From contig JAILNY010000126.1 of the NCBI GenBank assembly GCA_024691105.1, forward strand, positions 1 through 12,806: 12,806 nucleotides of DNA, given 5' to 3'. The translations under genes and the position numbers were made by a program. The notes beneath the pieces were generated by a model. The model was not told the origin of the DNA, made no database searches, and saw nothing but the letters and a program-made list of their open reading frames with translations. Position 1 is the stretch's first letter. Each line of letters begins with the position of its first letter. The DNA comes from Treponema sp. (GTDB taxonomy: Bacteria; Spirochaetota; Spirochaetia; Treponematales; Treponemataceae). Shown piece after piece: positions 7,485-12,806 of the stretch.

Positions 7485-7603
7485 AAAGAGCCTGCCGTCG
7501 CAGAACTCTTTCTAACGAAATGCCCGTCATCCAACGGATCGGCACTTCTCCCAAAATCAGGTATCCTGTTTAAAACAGGTATATATTCCTGGTTTTCACC
7601 AGG
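7485..7603 (-). promoter_or_regulatory. Structured nusG-rplK leader, candidate L1 autoregulatory site
   Basis: On the minus strand, 5' to 3': CCTGGT-GAAA-ACCAGG (7603-7588, 6 bp capped by a GNRA tetraloop); CCTGTT/AACAGG (7579-7565); AAGTGCC/GGCATTT (7547-7518, one G-T pair) enclosing either ATCC/GGAT or the competing CCGT/ACGG around TGGATG; and AAAGAG-TTC-TGC/GCA-GG-CTCTTT (7511-7485, loop GACG). The last ends 25 nt before the rplK ATG. In E. coli and other bacteria L1 represses the L11-L1 operon by binding a leader structure that mimics its rRNA site. Which hairpin would do this here is not established. Confidence 0.5.
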
Positions 7604-7616
7604 CCTGAATTGCAAA

Positions 7617-8177
7617 TTAAACTAATTTTTCAACCTGTAAAAGATCAACTTCAACTGGAGTAGCACGACCAAAGATCTGTACCATTACGCGAAGTTTTTC
7701 TTTTTCCATGTTCACTTCTTCGACTGTACCACTGAATGTTGCAAACGGACCATCGTTAATCTTAACCTGATCGCCGACAACAAATGACTGCTTAACATGA
7801 ACTGGTTTTTCGCCCTTAATTTCACCGGCTTTCTGCAAAAGGTTTCTTGCTTCTTCTGCACTGATTGGACGAGGTCTTTCGCTAGGATTTGTTCCTACAA
7901 AGCCTGTTACACCCTGAATACGACGGATCGCATTACAAGTTGCCTTCCATCCTAAATCAGGAAGATCAAGTTCAAGCATTATATAGCCAGGTAAAAATTT
8001 ATTATTGCGTGTTCGTTTTTTTCCGTCTTTAATTTCTACGAGTTCTTCAACAGGAACTTTAACACCGCAAACGATATTTGAATCAAGTTCGTTTGCATCG
8101 AGCATCATTTTGATTGTGCGCTCAATTTTATTTTCATATCCTGTATATGTATGAAGAATGTACCAACACTTTGCCAT
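7617..8177 (-). CDS. nusG: Transcription elongation/antitermination factor NusG
   Basis: NusG binds the clamp of RNA polymerase, affects pausing, and links transcription to Rho or to the ribosome. It is 186 aa, a typical length. The NGN domain occupies about residues 1-112 (KCWYILHTYTGYENKI, then NNKFLPGYIMLEL at 58-70 and IRRIQGVTGFVG at 85-95), followed by a linker and the KOW domain at about 131-186 (FVVGDQVKINDGPFATFSG). There is no large inserted domain in this protein; a separate membrane-anchored domain II protein is encoded elsewhere in the window (10103-10492). AGGAGG lies seven bases before the ATG and overlaps the secE stop (TAGGAGG), so translation is probably coupled to secE. Confidence 0.98.
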   Translation of the reverse strand: MAKCWYILHTYTGYENKIERTIKMMLDANELDSNIVCGVKVPVEELVEIKDGKKRTRNNKFLPGYIMLELDLPDLGWKATCNAIRRIQGVTGFVGTNPSERPRPISAEEARNLLQKAGEIKGEKPVHVKQSFVVGDQVKINDGPFATFSGTVEEVNMEKEKLRVMVQIFGRATPVEVDLLQVEKLV

Positions 8178-8188
8178 TAAAGGACCTC

Positions 8189-8389
8189 CTATTTCATCAA
8201 GAGGCGGAACAACTGTGTAAATCCAACATCAAGGAGTCCAAGGATGATTGACATGATGATTGTAAGAACAATAGAAACCTTTACCGAAGCCAATACGTCA
8301 TCTCTTGTAGGCCATGTAACCTTACGCAATTCACCAACACATTCTCTGAAAAAGTTTGATTTTTTTGCTACATCTGTCTTCTTAGCCAT
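8189..8389 (-). CDS. secE: Preprotein translocase subunit SecE
   Basis: Small essential subunit of the SecYEG channel that clamps SecY in the inner membrane. It is 66 aa, the short single-span form common outside enterobacteria. The cytosolic amphipathic segment carries the family signature ELRKVTWPTRDD (residues 20-31), followed by one hydrophobic membrane segment at about 36-57 (VKVSIVLTIIMSIILGLL). The frame extends to 8458, but that extension would read into the tRNA-Trp gene. The ATG at 8389 has GAGG five bases upstream and gives the expected MAKK start. It sits between tRNA-Trp and nusG, the classic secE-nusG pair. Confidence 0.97.
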   Translation of the reverse strand: MAKKTDVAKKSNFFRECVGELRKVTWPTRDDVLASVKVSIVLTIIMSIILGLLDVGFTQLFRLLMK

Positions 8390-8428
8390 AATATCCTCAA
8401 CTACCTTTAAAACAGTTTTATAAAATAA

Positions 8429-8501
8429 CAGGCCAGGCAGGACTCGAACCCGCGACACTCGGTTTTGGAGACCGATGCTCTACCAACTGAACTACTGACC
8501 T
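8429..8501 (-). tRNA. tRNA-Trp (anticodon CCA)
   Basis: Full cloverleaf on the minus strand, 73 nt. The acceptor stem AGGTCAG/CTGGCCT includes one G-U pair and the discriminator is G. The D-arm contains AGTTGGTAGA. The anticodon loop CTCCAAA has CCA at its centre, flanked by CGGT/ACCG pairing. The T-arm contains GGTTCGAGTCC. The 3' CCA is not encoded, so nucleotidyltransferase addition is required. It lies between rpmG and secE and is presumably cut out of the operon transcript. Confidence 0.97.
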
Positions 8502-8512
8502 AAATATAACCA

Positions 8513-8530
8513 CGCTGTTAAAAAACAGCG
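8513..8530 (-). promoter_or_regulatory. Hairpin between rpmG and tRNA-Trp
   Basis: CGCTGTT and AACAGCG form a 7-bp stem with a 4-nt loop (TTTT on the minus strand), 16 nt after the rpmG stop and 11 nt before the tRNA. The following bases (TGGTTATATTTAGG) lack a T-run, so it is more likely an mRNA end-protector or processing signal than a terminator. Confidence 0.45.
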
Positions 8531-8546
8531 GAATTATCAATTAAAA

Positions 8547-8723
8547 TTATTTAATTTTTGTTTCTTTGTGCAATGTGTGCTTTTTGTCCCATGGGCAATA
8601 TTTATTTAATTCAAGCTTACCCTGGATATTCTTGCGGTTCTTTGAAGTTGTATAGTTCTTTCTTTTACATTCTGAACACTGTAAAGCGATAAGCTCAACT
8701 GCACCCTTTTTCTTGCTTCCCAT
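8547..8723 (-). CDS. rpmG: 50S ribosomal protein L33
   Basis: Small protein of the large subunit near the E site. It is 58 aa (MGSKKKGAVELIALQCSECK at the N-terminus, ending KETKIK), close to the usual 49-60. Family landmarks seen: ELIALQCSECK, NYTTSKNR (residues 23-30), LELNKYCPW, and KKHTLHKE. The first zinc pair is present (Cys16, Cys19), but the second CxxC is broken: Cys43 is kept while the fourth position is Asp46 (CPWD). It is therefore neither the full four-Cys form nor the Cys-free form. AGGAG lies eight bases before the ATG. It lies between tRNA-Thr and tRNA-Trp, as expected for this locus in spirochaetes. Confidence 0.95.
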   Translation of the reverse strand: MGSKKKGAVELIALQCSECKRKNYTTSKNRKNIQGKLELNKYCPWDKKHTLHKETKIK

Positions 8724-8775
8724 AATATATACTCCTAAAAAACAAAGTCTAAAATCAGATTCATTCCCATTTATA

Positions 8776-8848
8776 AGCCCCCGTGCGGGATCGAACCGCA
8801 GACCTCAACCTTACCATGGTTGCGCTCTACCGACTGAGCTACAGGGGC
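8776..8848 (-). tRNA. tRNA-Thr (anticodon GGT)
   Basis: Full cloverleaf on the minus strand, 73 nt. The acceptor stem GCCCCTG/CGGGGGC has one G-U pair and the discriminator is T. The D-arm contains AGCTCAGTCGGTAGAGC. The anticodon stem is CAACC/GGTTG around ATGGTAA, giving GGT. The T-arm contains GGTTCGATCC. The 3' CCA is not encoded. It is the first gene after the strong promoter at 8880-8908 and so leads the operon. Confidence 0.97.
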
Positions 8849-8879
8849 AATTACCCCATTGAAAATGATGTGTTCTGAA

Positions 8880-8908
8880 ACTATACACAACTGTGTTTTT
8901 TGTGTCAA
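8880..8908 (-). promoter_or_regulatory. Sigma-70 type promoter for the tRNA-Thr/rpmG/secE/nusG operon
   Basis: The -35 box is TTGACA (8908-8903), a perfect match, followed by a 17-bp spacer and -10 TATAGT (8885-8880). Predicted transcription starts near 8873, about 25 nt before tRNA-Thr. The spacer contains an A-run and the inverted repeat ACACA/TGTGT (8885-8896), which touches the -10 box. This is the strongest promoter match I see in the window. Confidence 0.85.
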
Positions 8909-8943
8909 TAACTACAAACGAAAATTTCAACAAATTCACTTTC

Positions 8944-8972
8944 TTTTATAGCATATAAACAAAAAGTATGAT
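8944..8972 (+). promoter_or_regulatory. Possible promoter for the serine acetyltransferase gene
   Basis: A TATGAT -10 box (8967-8972) has a 17-bp spacer from the weak -35 TTTTAT (8944-8949), which would give a leader of about 55 nt. The 185-bp divergent spacer is AT-rich and other readings are possible, so this is only a candidate. Confidence 0.3.
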
Positions 8973-9018
8973 ATTGTTGATTATCCTAAAATTCAAAAAG
9001 TCGCGCACATTTCGCGCC

Positions 9019-9024
9019 AAAGGA
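9019..9024 (+). promoter_or_regulatory. Ribosome binding site that selects the 9034 start
   Basis: AAAGGA ends 9 nt before the ATG at 9034. An in-frame ATG at 9025 directly abuts it and so cannot use it. The ATG at 8968 has no such site. Confidence 0.65.
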
Positions 9025-9033
9025 ATGTATAAA

Positions 9034-9909
9034 ATGAATTTTGACTCATTACTCGACAACATAATGGATTCATACCAGCAGTACGGTGGAATTAACCGCG
9101 CCGGAGAAGAAAACTTTCCTAACAGACAAAATGTCGTTTCAGTCCTTCAGGATTTGCAGTCGCTCATTTTTCCAGGCTTTAAATATGACGAAGATATCGG
9201 TTCGGGTAACCTGCGCTATATAACAGGAATGCATGTAAATAGAATAATTTCTGTTTTAACAAGCGAAATTCAAAAGGCTCTTGTCTTTGTAGTGTCAAAA
9301 AAGGACTGTGAAAACTATGATCGGAATGACGTACAAAATTCACACTGCTACAAACTGGCCGAAAAAACCGTTTTTGCGCTGTTAGAAGAAATTCCTGAAA
9401 TCCGCCGCAAAATTCAGCTTGACGTAAAGGCAGCTGTTGCCGGAGACCCTGCAGCCCAGAATCAGGAAGAAGTTATTTTGTCCTATCCTGGCCTCGAGGC
9501 AATCGTAGTTCACAGACTTGCGCATTTTCTCTATAAAAGCGGTGTTCCAATCATTCCGCGCATCATGAGCGAGCACGTTCACGGCAAAACCGGAATTGAC
9601 ATCCATCCGGGTGCTACAATCGGCGAGTCCTTCTTTATTGATCACGGAACAGGAATCGTTATCGGCGAGACTACAGTTATCGGAAACAATGTAAAAATCT
9701 ATCAGGGAGTAACACTTGGTGCTTTAAGCGTTAAAAAGGACCTTCAGGATAAAAAACGTCATCCAACAGTAGAAGACGATGTTACAATTTATGCCGGAGC
9801 CACAATCCTTGGCGGCGAAACCGTAATCGGAAAAGGCTCTACAATTGGCGGTAACACATGGGTTACAAAATCTGTACCGGCAGGCACAATTTTAACACAA
9901 AGCAAATAA
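9034..9909 (+). CDS. cysE: Serine O-acetyltransferase
   Basis: Transfers an acetyl group from acetyl-CoA to serine, giving O-acetylserine for cysteine synthesis in the cytoplasm. It is 291 aa. The N-terminal helical part (about 1-185) is followed by a left-handed beta helix of hexapeptide repeats (about 186-280). Active-site landmarks match the family: GIDIHPGATIGE with Asp189, FIDHGTGIVIGE with His204, YQGVTLGA (223-230), and RHP with His243. The N-terminal part is longer than in short CysE proteins and resembles the EpsC-type group. AAAGGA nine bases before the ATG at 9034 selects this start over upstream in-frame ATGs at 8968 and 9025. It is divergent from the ribosomal operon, and no sulfhydrylase gene follows within the window. 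I did not recognise a cysteine-responsive leader. Confidence 0.93.
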   Translation: MNFDSLLDNIMDSYQQYGGINRAGEENFPNRQNVVSVLQDLQSLIFPGFKYDEDIGSGNLRYITGMHVNRIISVLTSEIQKALVFVVSKKDCENYDRNDVQNSHCYKLAEKTVFALLEEIPEIRRKIQLDVKAAVAGDPAAQNQEEVILSYPGLEAIVVHRLAHFLYKSGVPIIPRIMSEHVHGKTGIDIHPGATIGESFFIDHGTGIVIGETTVIGNNVKIYQGVTLGALSVKKDLQDKKRHPTVEDDVTIYAGATILGGETVIGKGSTIGGNTWVTKSVPAGTILTQSK

Positions 9910-9932
9910 CATTTTTTAGGTGAATTTAATAA

Positions 9933-9964
9933 GGCGCGGCGTCCAGAAATAGGGGCGCTGCGCC
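9933..9964 (+). repeat. GC-rich inverted repeat after cysE
   Basis: GGCGCGGCG (9933-9941) pairs with CGCTGCGCC (9956-9964): 9 pairs including one G-U, with a 14-nt loop, 23 nt after the cysE stop. It could end cysE transcription, but the downstream sequence (AAAATTGCTC) has no T-run. On the opposite strand the stem is preceded by A/T-rich sequence only. Confidence 0.5.
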
Positions 9965-9986
9965 AAAATTGCTCAGGGCAAAAAAA

Positions 9987-10023
9987 TAGTGCACTCGAAG
10001 AGCAACGCTTCCCAAGTGCACTA
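9987..10023 (+). repeat. Inverted repeat with palindromic arms
   Basis: TAGTGCACT (9987-9995) and AGTGCACTA (10015-10023) pair over 9 bp, with an inner GAAG/CTTC pairing (9997-10000 and 10008-10011). Each AGTGCACT arm is itself a perfect 8-bp palindrome, so the site is also a direct repeat. It could be an RNA hairpin or a paired operator upstream of the next gene. Confidence 0.5.
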
Positions 10024-10025
10024 CC

Positions 10026-10041
10026 GTCCAGCAAGCTGGAC
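10026..10041 (+). repeat. Tight inverted repeat
   Basis: GTCCAGC and GCTGGAC are separated by AA, a near-perfect 16-bp dyad starting two bases after the previous one. A GTCCAG hexamer also occurs at 9941-9946 in the first dyad, hinting that these units are related. Confidence 0.5.
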
Positions 10042-10102
10042 ATCGGAGAGAGTTTATCAGCTTATTTACAAGCTAAGATTAATATATTATGAGATTAAAA
10101 TT

Positions 10103-10492
10103 ATGTCAATACAAAAACAAAAAATTTATTTAAAACCTCTCGATTTTTTCATCATTTTTTTGTTTATTGGTATTTTTTTCACCTTTTTTAGGATGATAGT
10201 TACTGGGGAAAAATCACTGATCCTAGAAATCACTTCTCCAGACGGTATTTATCAGTATGAACTTAAAACTAACCGCCAGATTGAGATGAAGGGCCGCGAA
10301 GGAATCACCAGAATTATCGTCCAGGACAAAAACGTCTGGATTCTGGATTCACCATGCAAGAACAAAACCTGTATTCACGCAGGAAAAATAAATAAACCCG
10401 GACAATGGCTCTGCTGTGCTCCAAACGGAATTTTTGTTATAATAAAGGGAGATTCCGGGGAACAGGATACGCCGGACGCGCTTTCTTTTTAA
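10103..10492 (+). CDS. Membrane-anchored NusG domain II protein
   Basis: Small protein of 129 aa. After a basic N-terminus (MSIQKQKIYLKP) comes one strongly hydrophobic, Phe/Ile-rich segment at about residues 13-32, followed by a beta-rich domain that would face outside the cytoplasm. The C-terminal part matches the NusG domain II (DUF1312) pattern: DSPCKNKTCIHAGKINKPGQ (82-101) then CCAPNGIFVII. Cys85 and Cys90, plus the adjacent Cys104-Cys105, are notable. Biochemical function of stand-alone members is not established to my knowledge. The frame continues upstream to 9989 but runs through the dyad repeats; the ATG at 10103 gives a sensible start, though its ribosome binding site (GAG) is weak. 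It ends 14 nt before radA, so the two are probably co-transcribed. Confidence 0.8.
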   Translation: MSIQKQKIYLKPLDFFIIFLFIGIFFTFFRMIVTGEKSLILEITSPDGIYQYELKTNRQIEMKGREGITRIIVQDKNVWILDSPCKNKTCIHAGKINKPGQWLCCAPNGIFVIIKGDSGEQDTPDALSF

Positions 10493-10506
10493 AAAACGGA
10501 GAATAT

Positions 10507-11859
10507 ATGGCAAAAAAGATTCAAATCAGTTACAAATGCTCTCAATGCGGATACACACAGCCGCGCTGGCTTGGACGCTGCCCCGAATGCAGCTCATGGA
10601 ACACAATGGAAGAATGCATCAAAGACCCTAATGCACTTTCTTCGACAGCGCCGGGAAATATTGCCATTAAAGTAAAGCCTGTTCCGCTTTCTACAGTACA
10701 GGCAATGGGCGACGACCGTATTTCAACAGGGATTACGGAATTTGACCGCGTCTTAGGCGGCAGCGGCGCGACAAAGCGCTCTGCAATCCTTTTAGGCGGC
10801 GAACCTGGTATCGGTAAATCTACCCTTCTCCTCCAGACCGCATCCCTTTCTTCTAAGTTAAATAATTCGACTGCTCTTTATGTCTCTGGCGAAGAGTCAT
10901 CAAGTCAGATAAAGGCGCGCGCTGTCCGCCTGGGCGTTAATACTGACAACATCCAGATTATGCCGACCATGCGATTGGAAGACATTCTTGACGCCTTAAA
11001 CGAGCTTAAACCAGAACTTGTTATAATAGATTCAATCCAGACAGTTTACTCCGTCGAGGGCGGCATAATCCCCGGAACAGTAAACCAGCTCAAATACTGT
11101 ACCAACGAGCTCGTCGGCTGGGTAAAAGAACACGACAGTGTTCTTTTACTGACCTGCCACGTCACAAAGGGCGGAGAGCTGGCAGGTCCCAAAGCGCTTG
11201 AACACATGGTAGATACAGTCATCTCTTTTGAACGCAATAACGACGAAGTACGCTTTTTACGCTCGTACAAAAACCGCTTTGGGTCAGTCGACGAGCTCGG
11301 GATATTTGAAATGACACAGACCGGGCTAAAACCGGTAGAAGACCCGAGCACTATGTTCCTGACCCGGCGCGAGGGCGACATTCCTAACGGAGTTGCAATC
11401 GCTGCAGTCTTTGAAGGTACGCGCGTCTTTTTAGTCGAGATTCAGGCGCTTACAGTACCGGCAAAGTCCTCGATGACGCGCGTTTACAGCGATAAAATTG
11501 ATTCAAACCGTGTAAGCCGTGTTGCAGCCGTACTGGAAAAGAGAACAGGAATCAGATTTTGGGATCAGGATATTTATATAAATGTTGCAGGTGGGGTACG
11601 GCTTACAGAAAGTGCAATTGATGCAGCTCTTGCATCTGCCCTGTACTCTGCGCGCACAGGTGTCGCCCTCGCGCCGGATACAGTCCTCATCGGCGAACTC
11701 AGTCTTGCAGGCGAAATCCGCCCGGTCGGCCGCATCAAGCAGAGGGCAAAAACTGCCGTAAGTCTTGGCTACAAAAATGTAATCGCCCCGGAAAAAGAGG
11801 AGGGCGTTATTGTTGTTCAGGATATAAAATCGCTTGTTGCAGGAATTGTTAAAAAGTAG
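10507..11859 (+). CDS. radA: DNA repair protein RadA
   Basis: RecA-like ATPase that aids branch migration and processing of recombination intermediates (called Sms in some bacteria). It is 450 aa, the usual length. The order is complete: a C4 zinc finger (Cys11, Cys14, Cys25, Cys28, with CSQCGYTQPRWLGRCPEC); Walker A GGEPGIGKST (97-106); Walker B LVIIDS (171-176); the RadA-specific KNRFG (255-259); and the Lon-like C-terminal domain (about 285-450) with GGVRLTESAIDAALASAL and GELSLAGEIRPV. GGAG five bases before the ATG at 10507 and the MAKK start argue against the longer frame from 10405, which overlaps the preceding gene. The body is more GC-rich than the neighbouring ribosomal genes. Confidence 0.97.
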   Translation: MAKKIQISYKCSQCGYTQPRWLGRCPECSSWNTMEECIKDPNALSSTAPGNIAIKVKPVPLSTVQAMGDDRISTGITEFDRVLGGSGATKRSAILLGGEPGIGKSTLLLQTASLSSKLNNSTALYVSGEESSSQIKARAVRLGVNTDNIQIMPTMRLEDILDALNELKPELVIIDSIQTVYSVEGGIIPGTVNQLKYCTNELVGWVKEHDSVLLLTCHVTKGGELAGPKALEHMVDTVISFERNNDEVRFLRSYKNRFGSVDELGIFEMTQTGLKPVEDPSTMFLTRREGDIPNGVAIAAVFEGTRVFLVEIQALTVPAKSSMTRVYSDKIDSNRVSRVAAVLEKRTGIRFWDQDIYINVAGGVRLTESAIDAALASALYSARTGVALAPDTVLIGELSLAGEIRPVGRIKQRAKTAVSLGYKNVIAPEKEEGVIVVQDIKSLVAGIVKK

Positions 11860-11913
11860 ACAGCGCTCGCCGCGAAGCATCGCACGAGCCGCGGGCGATT
11901 GAGGAATGCCGCC

Positions 11914-11937
11914 CGCCGCGGGTTTTGAGCACGGCGC
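11914..11937. repeat. GC-rich 24-bp intergenic repeat, copy 1
   Basis: Starts CGCCGCGGG and ends GAGCACGGCGC. It matches copy 2 (12006-12029) at 23 of 24 positions; the difference is G versus T at position 9. The ends carry CGCCG and CGGCG, which can pair over 5 bp around a T-rich middle. Nearby (11892-11897 with 11910-11915) CGGGCG/CGCCCG forms another short stem. Confidence 0.75.
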
Positions 11938-12005
11938 AAGTCCATCATGTTTTGCACAGAATGTCAAACCGCCGCGCGACAGCGACGACGCGGTCGCTTA
12001 TAGTA

Positions 12006-12029
12006 CGCCGCGGTTTTTGAGCACGGCGC
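12006..12029. repeat. GC-rich 24-bp intergenic repeat, copy 2
   Basis: Starts CGCCGCGGT and ends GAGCACGGCGC; same orientation as copy 1 and 92 bp further on. It lies 18 bp beyond the stop of the convergent minus-strand gene. The 188-bp spacer between radA and that gene is otherwise GC-rich and shows no gene I can support. The repeats could serve as a terminator, a protein-binding site or a dispersed element. Confidence 0.75.
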
Positions 12030-12047
12030 CGGTCTTGTAAAGGGCGC

Positions 12048-12806
12048 TTAGCAGCCGTCCCAGGCGGGAGTATAATCACGCCTTTCTAGAACTCTATATT
12101 CGTAAGGATACTTTCGTTCAATAGGTGTTTCATACATTCTTTCCTGCCATTCATCTTCAAGAACGCCGTAATTACCCTGAGAATCCATATACATTCTTTG
12201 TGACATGCTTTTGATGACCCGGTCTTCAACATACTCACCAAGATAAGTAAAAGTCAAATTATCCAGTGCATAAAGCCAGTAGTTCGAAGAAGGGTCATTT
12301 ACAGAATTGGCAAAAAAAGCCACATCCTTAAACTGTCCATGAAGATCAAACCTGTCCAGATCTGTGGCGCTTTTTTTATCCATAAATGCGTCATAACACT
12401 TTCCGCCTATTAAGAGAACAACATCAAATACATCATAATGCCCGCGACCGGAACTAAACATATAGTGTTCTTCGTCTTCTAAATATTTCCATGGAGTTGT
12501 TACGCTGCAAAGAACCATGCGCTCTTCTTCTCCGGCATAATATGCAGCTTCCTGGTATGACAGATAGCGGTCAGTTATATGAATTTTCTTTCCATCTTTT
12601 GTTGTCGCTTCGTACTCGTGGCAGACATAACCATCTTCAACAAACAATACATCATGTACAATACGATTAAGAGTGACACATTCTCCCGCAGGAATTATAG
12701 TGCCGTCATCAAGTTTAATATCATACATTGCATAGGACGGACACTCAGTCGTTTTACGTTCTTCCTCTTCATTAAAATACACATCCATTAAATCACTCTT
12801 TACCAT
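12048..12806 (-). CDS. Hypothetical protein, tyrosine-rich and acidic, start at or beyond the window edge
   Basis: I do not recognise the family. At least 252 residues are readable without interruption, ending TPAWDGC. The protein looks soluble: no signal peptide or membrane segment is visible. It is rich in Tyr (24 of 252), Asp and Glu, with six cysteines (22, 43, 62, 100, 137, 252), one of them the last residue. The N-terminal half has alternating hydrophobic strands around YDIKLDDGTIIPAGECVTL and TTKDGKKIHITDRYLS, suggesting a small beta domain. The ATG at the edge (12806) may be internal to a longer gene. Met7 at 12788 is another possible start, with AAAGAG seven bases upstream. It is convergent with radA across the repeat-bearing spacer. 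The steady frame and ordinary codons support a real gene, but nothing here fixes a role. Confidence 0.75.
   Translation of the reverse strand: MVKSDLMDVYFNEEEERKTTECPSYAMYDIKLDDGTIIPAGECVTLNRIVHDVLFVEDGYVCHEYEATTKDGKKIHITDRYLSYQEAAYYAGEEERMVLCSVTTPWKYLEDEEHYMFSSGRGHYDVFDVVLLIGGKCYDAFMDKKSATDLDRFDLHGQFKDVAFFANSVNDPSSNYWLYALDNLTFTYLGEYVEDRVIKSMSQRMYMDSQGNYGVLEDEWQERMYETPIERKYPYEYRVLERRDYTPAWDGC

Noticed and set aside
7460..7615. A 52-residue extension of L11
   Set aside because: It would translate the hairpin-rich leader. The family N-terminus MAKK and AGGAGA are at 7459.
8390..8458. SecE start at 8458
   Set aside because: It overlaps the tRNA-Trp gene, and a proper ribosome binding site precedes the ATG at 8389.
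8968..9033. Earlier cysE starts at 8968 and 9025
   Set aside because: The AAAGGA site lies directly against the 9025 ATG and is correctly spaced only for 9034. The 8968 ATG lies on the candidate -10 box.
9989..10102. N-terminal extension of the NusG domain II protein
   Set aside because: It runs through the dyad repeats and puts an unlikely 38 residues before the membrane segment.
11503..11967. Minus-strand open frame opposite the end of radA that runs into the GC-rich spacer
   Set aside because: It mostly mirrors radA, its Cys-rich content is typical of antisense reading, and its N-terminal part is made of the repeat spacer.
1..12806. CRISPR array, insertion sequence, prophage or toxin-antitoxin pair
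   Set aside because: No regularly spaced repeats, no transposase or integrase reading frames, and no paired small genes of such type were seen.

Overview
The window looks like a spirochaete chromosome, most likely a Treponema from a gut, rumen or oral habitat. This rests on three things: the gene order tRNA-Thr, rpmG, tRNA-Trp, secE, nusG, rplK, rplA, rplJ, rplL, rpoB, rpoC (the rpmG-to-rpoC order matches what I know of Treponema pallidum); an asparagine in RpoB at the position of E. coli Ser531, a known Treponema/Borrelia trait; and the general protein character. Species cannot be fixed from the sequence alone. Most of the window is core, vertically inherited DNA. I see no prophage, insertion sequence, CRISPR array or defence system.

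Positions 1 to about 8908 (minus strand) hold one long transcription/translation operon read right to left. A near-consensus sigma-70 promoter (TTGACA, 17 bp, TATAGT; 8880-8908) precedes tRNA-Thr(GGU). Then come rpmG (58 aa), tRNA-Trp(CCA), secE, nusG, the L11/L1/L10/L12 stalk proteins, rpoB, and rpoC cut by the left edge. Genes inside translational units are tightly packed (rplK-rplA abut, rplA-rplJ are 2 nt apart, rpoB-rpoC overlap by 8 nt). Three spacers are long and rich in hairpins: nusG-rplK (157 nt), rplJ-rplL (173 nt) and rplL-rpoB (195 nt). These are where stoichiometry control (L1 feedback, L12 excess over L10, attenuation into rpoB) would be expected, and they are the most interesting unexplained sequence here.

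Positions 9034 to 11859 (plus strand) hold three genes: a serine O-acetyltransferase (cysteine synthesis), a small membrane-anchored protein with a NusG domain II fold, and radA (DNA repair/recombination ATPase). The last two are 14 nt apart and probably co-transcribed. The spacer between the acetyltransferase gene and the small gene carries three successive dyads.

Positions 11860 to 12047 form a GC-rich convergent spacer with two copies of a 24-bp repeat (23/24 identical), followed by 12048-12806 (minus strand), a tyrosine-rich, acidic protein of unknown family whose start lies at or beyond the right edge.

I did not find an obvious new multi-gene system. The best candidates for undescribed biology are the structured mRNA spacers, the GC-rich intergenic repeat and the orphan protein.
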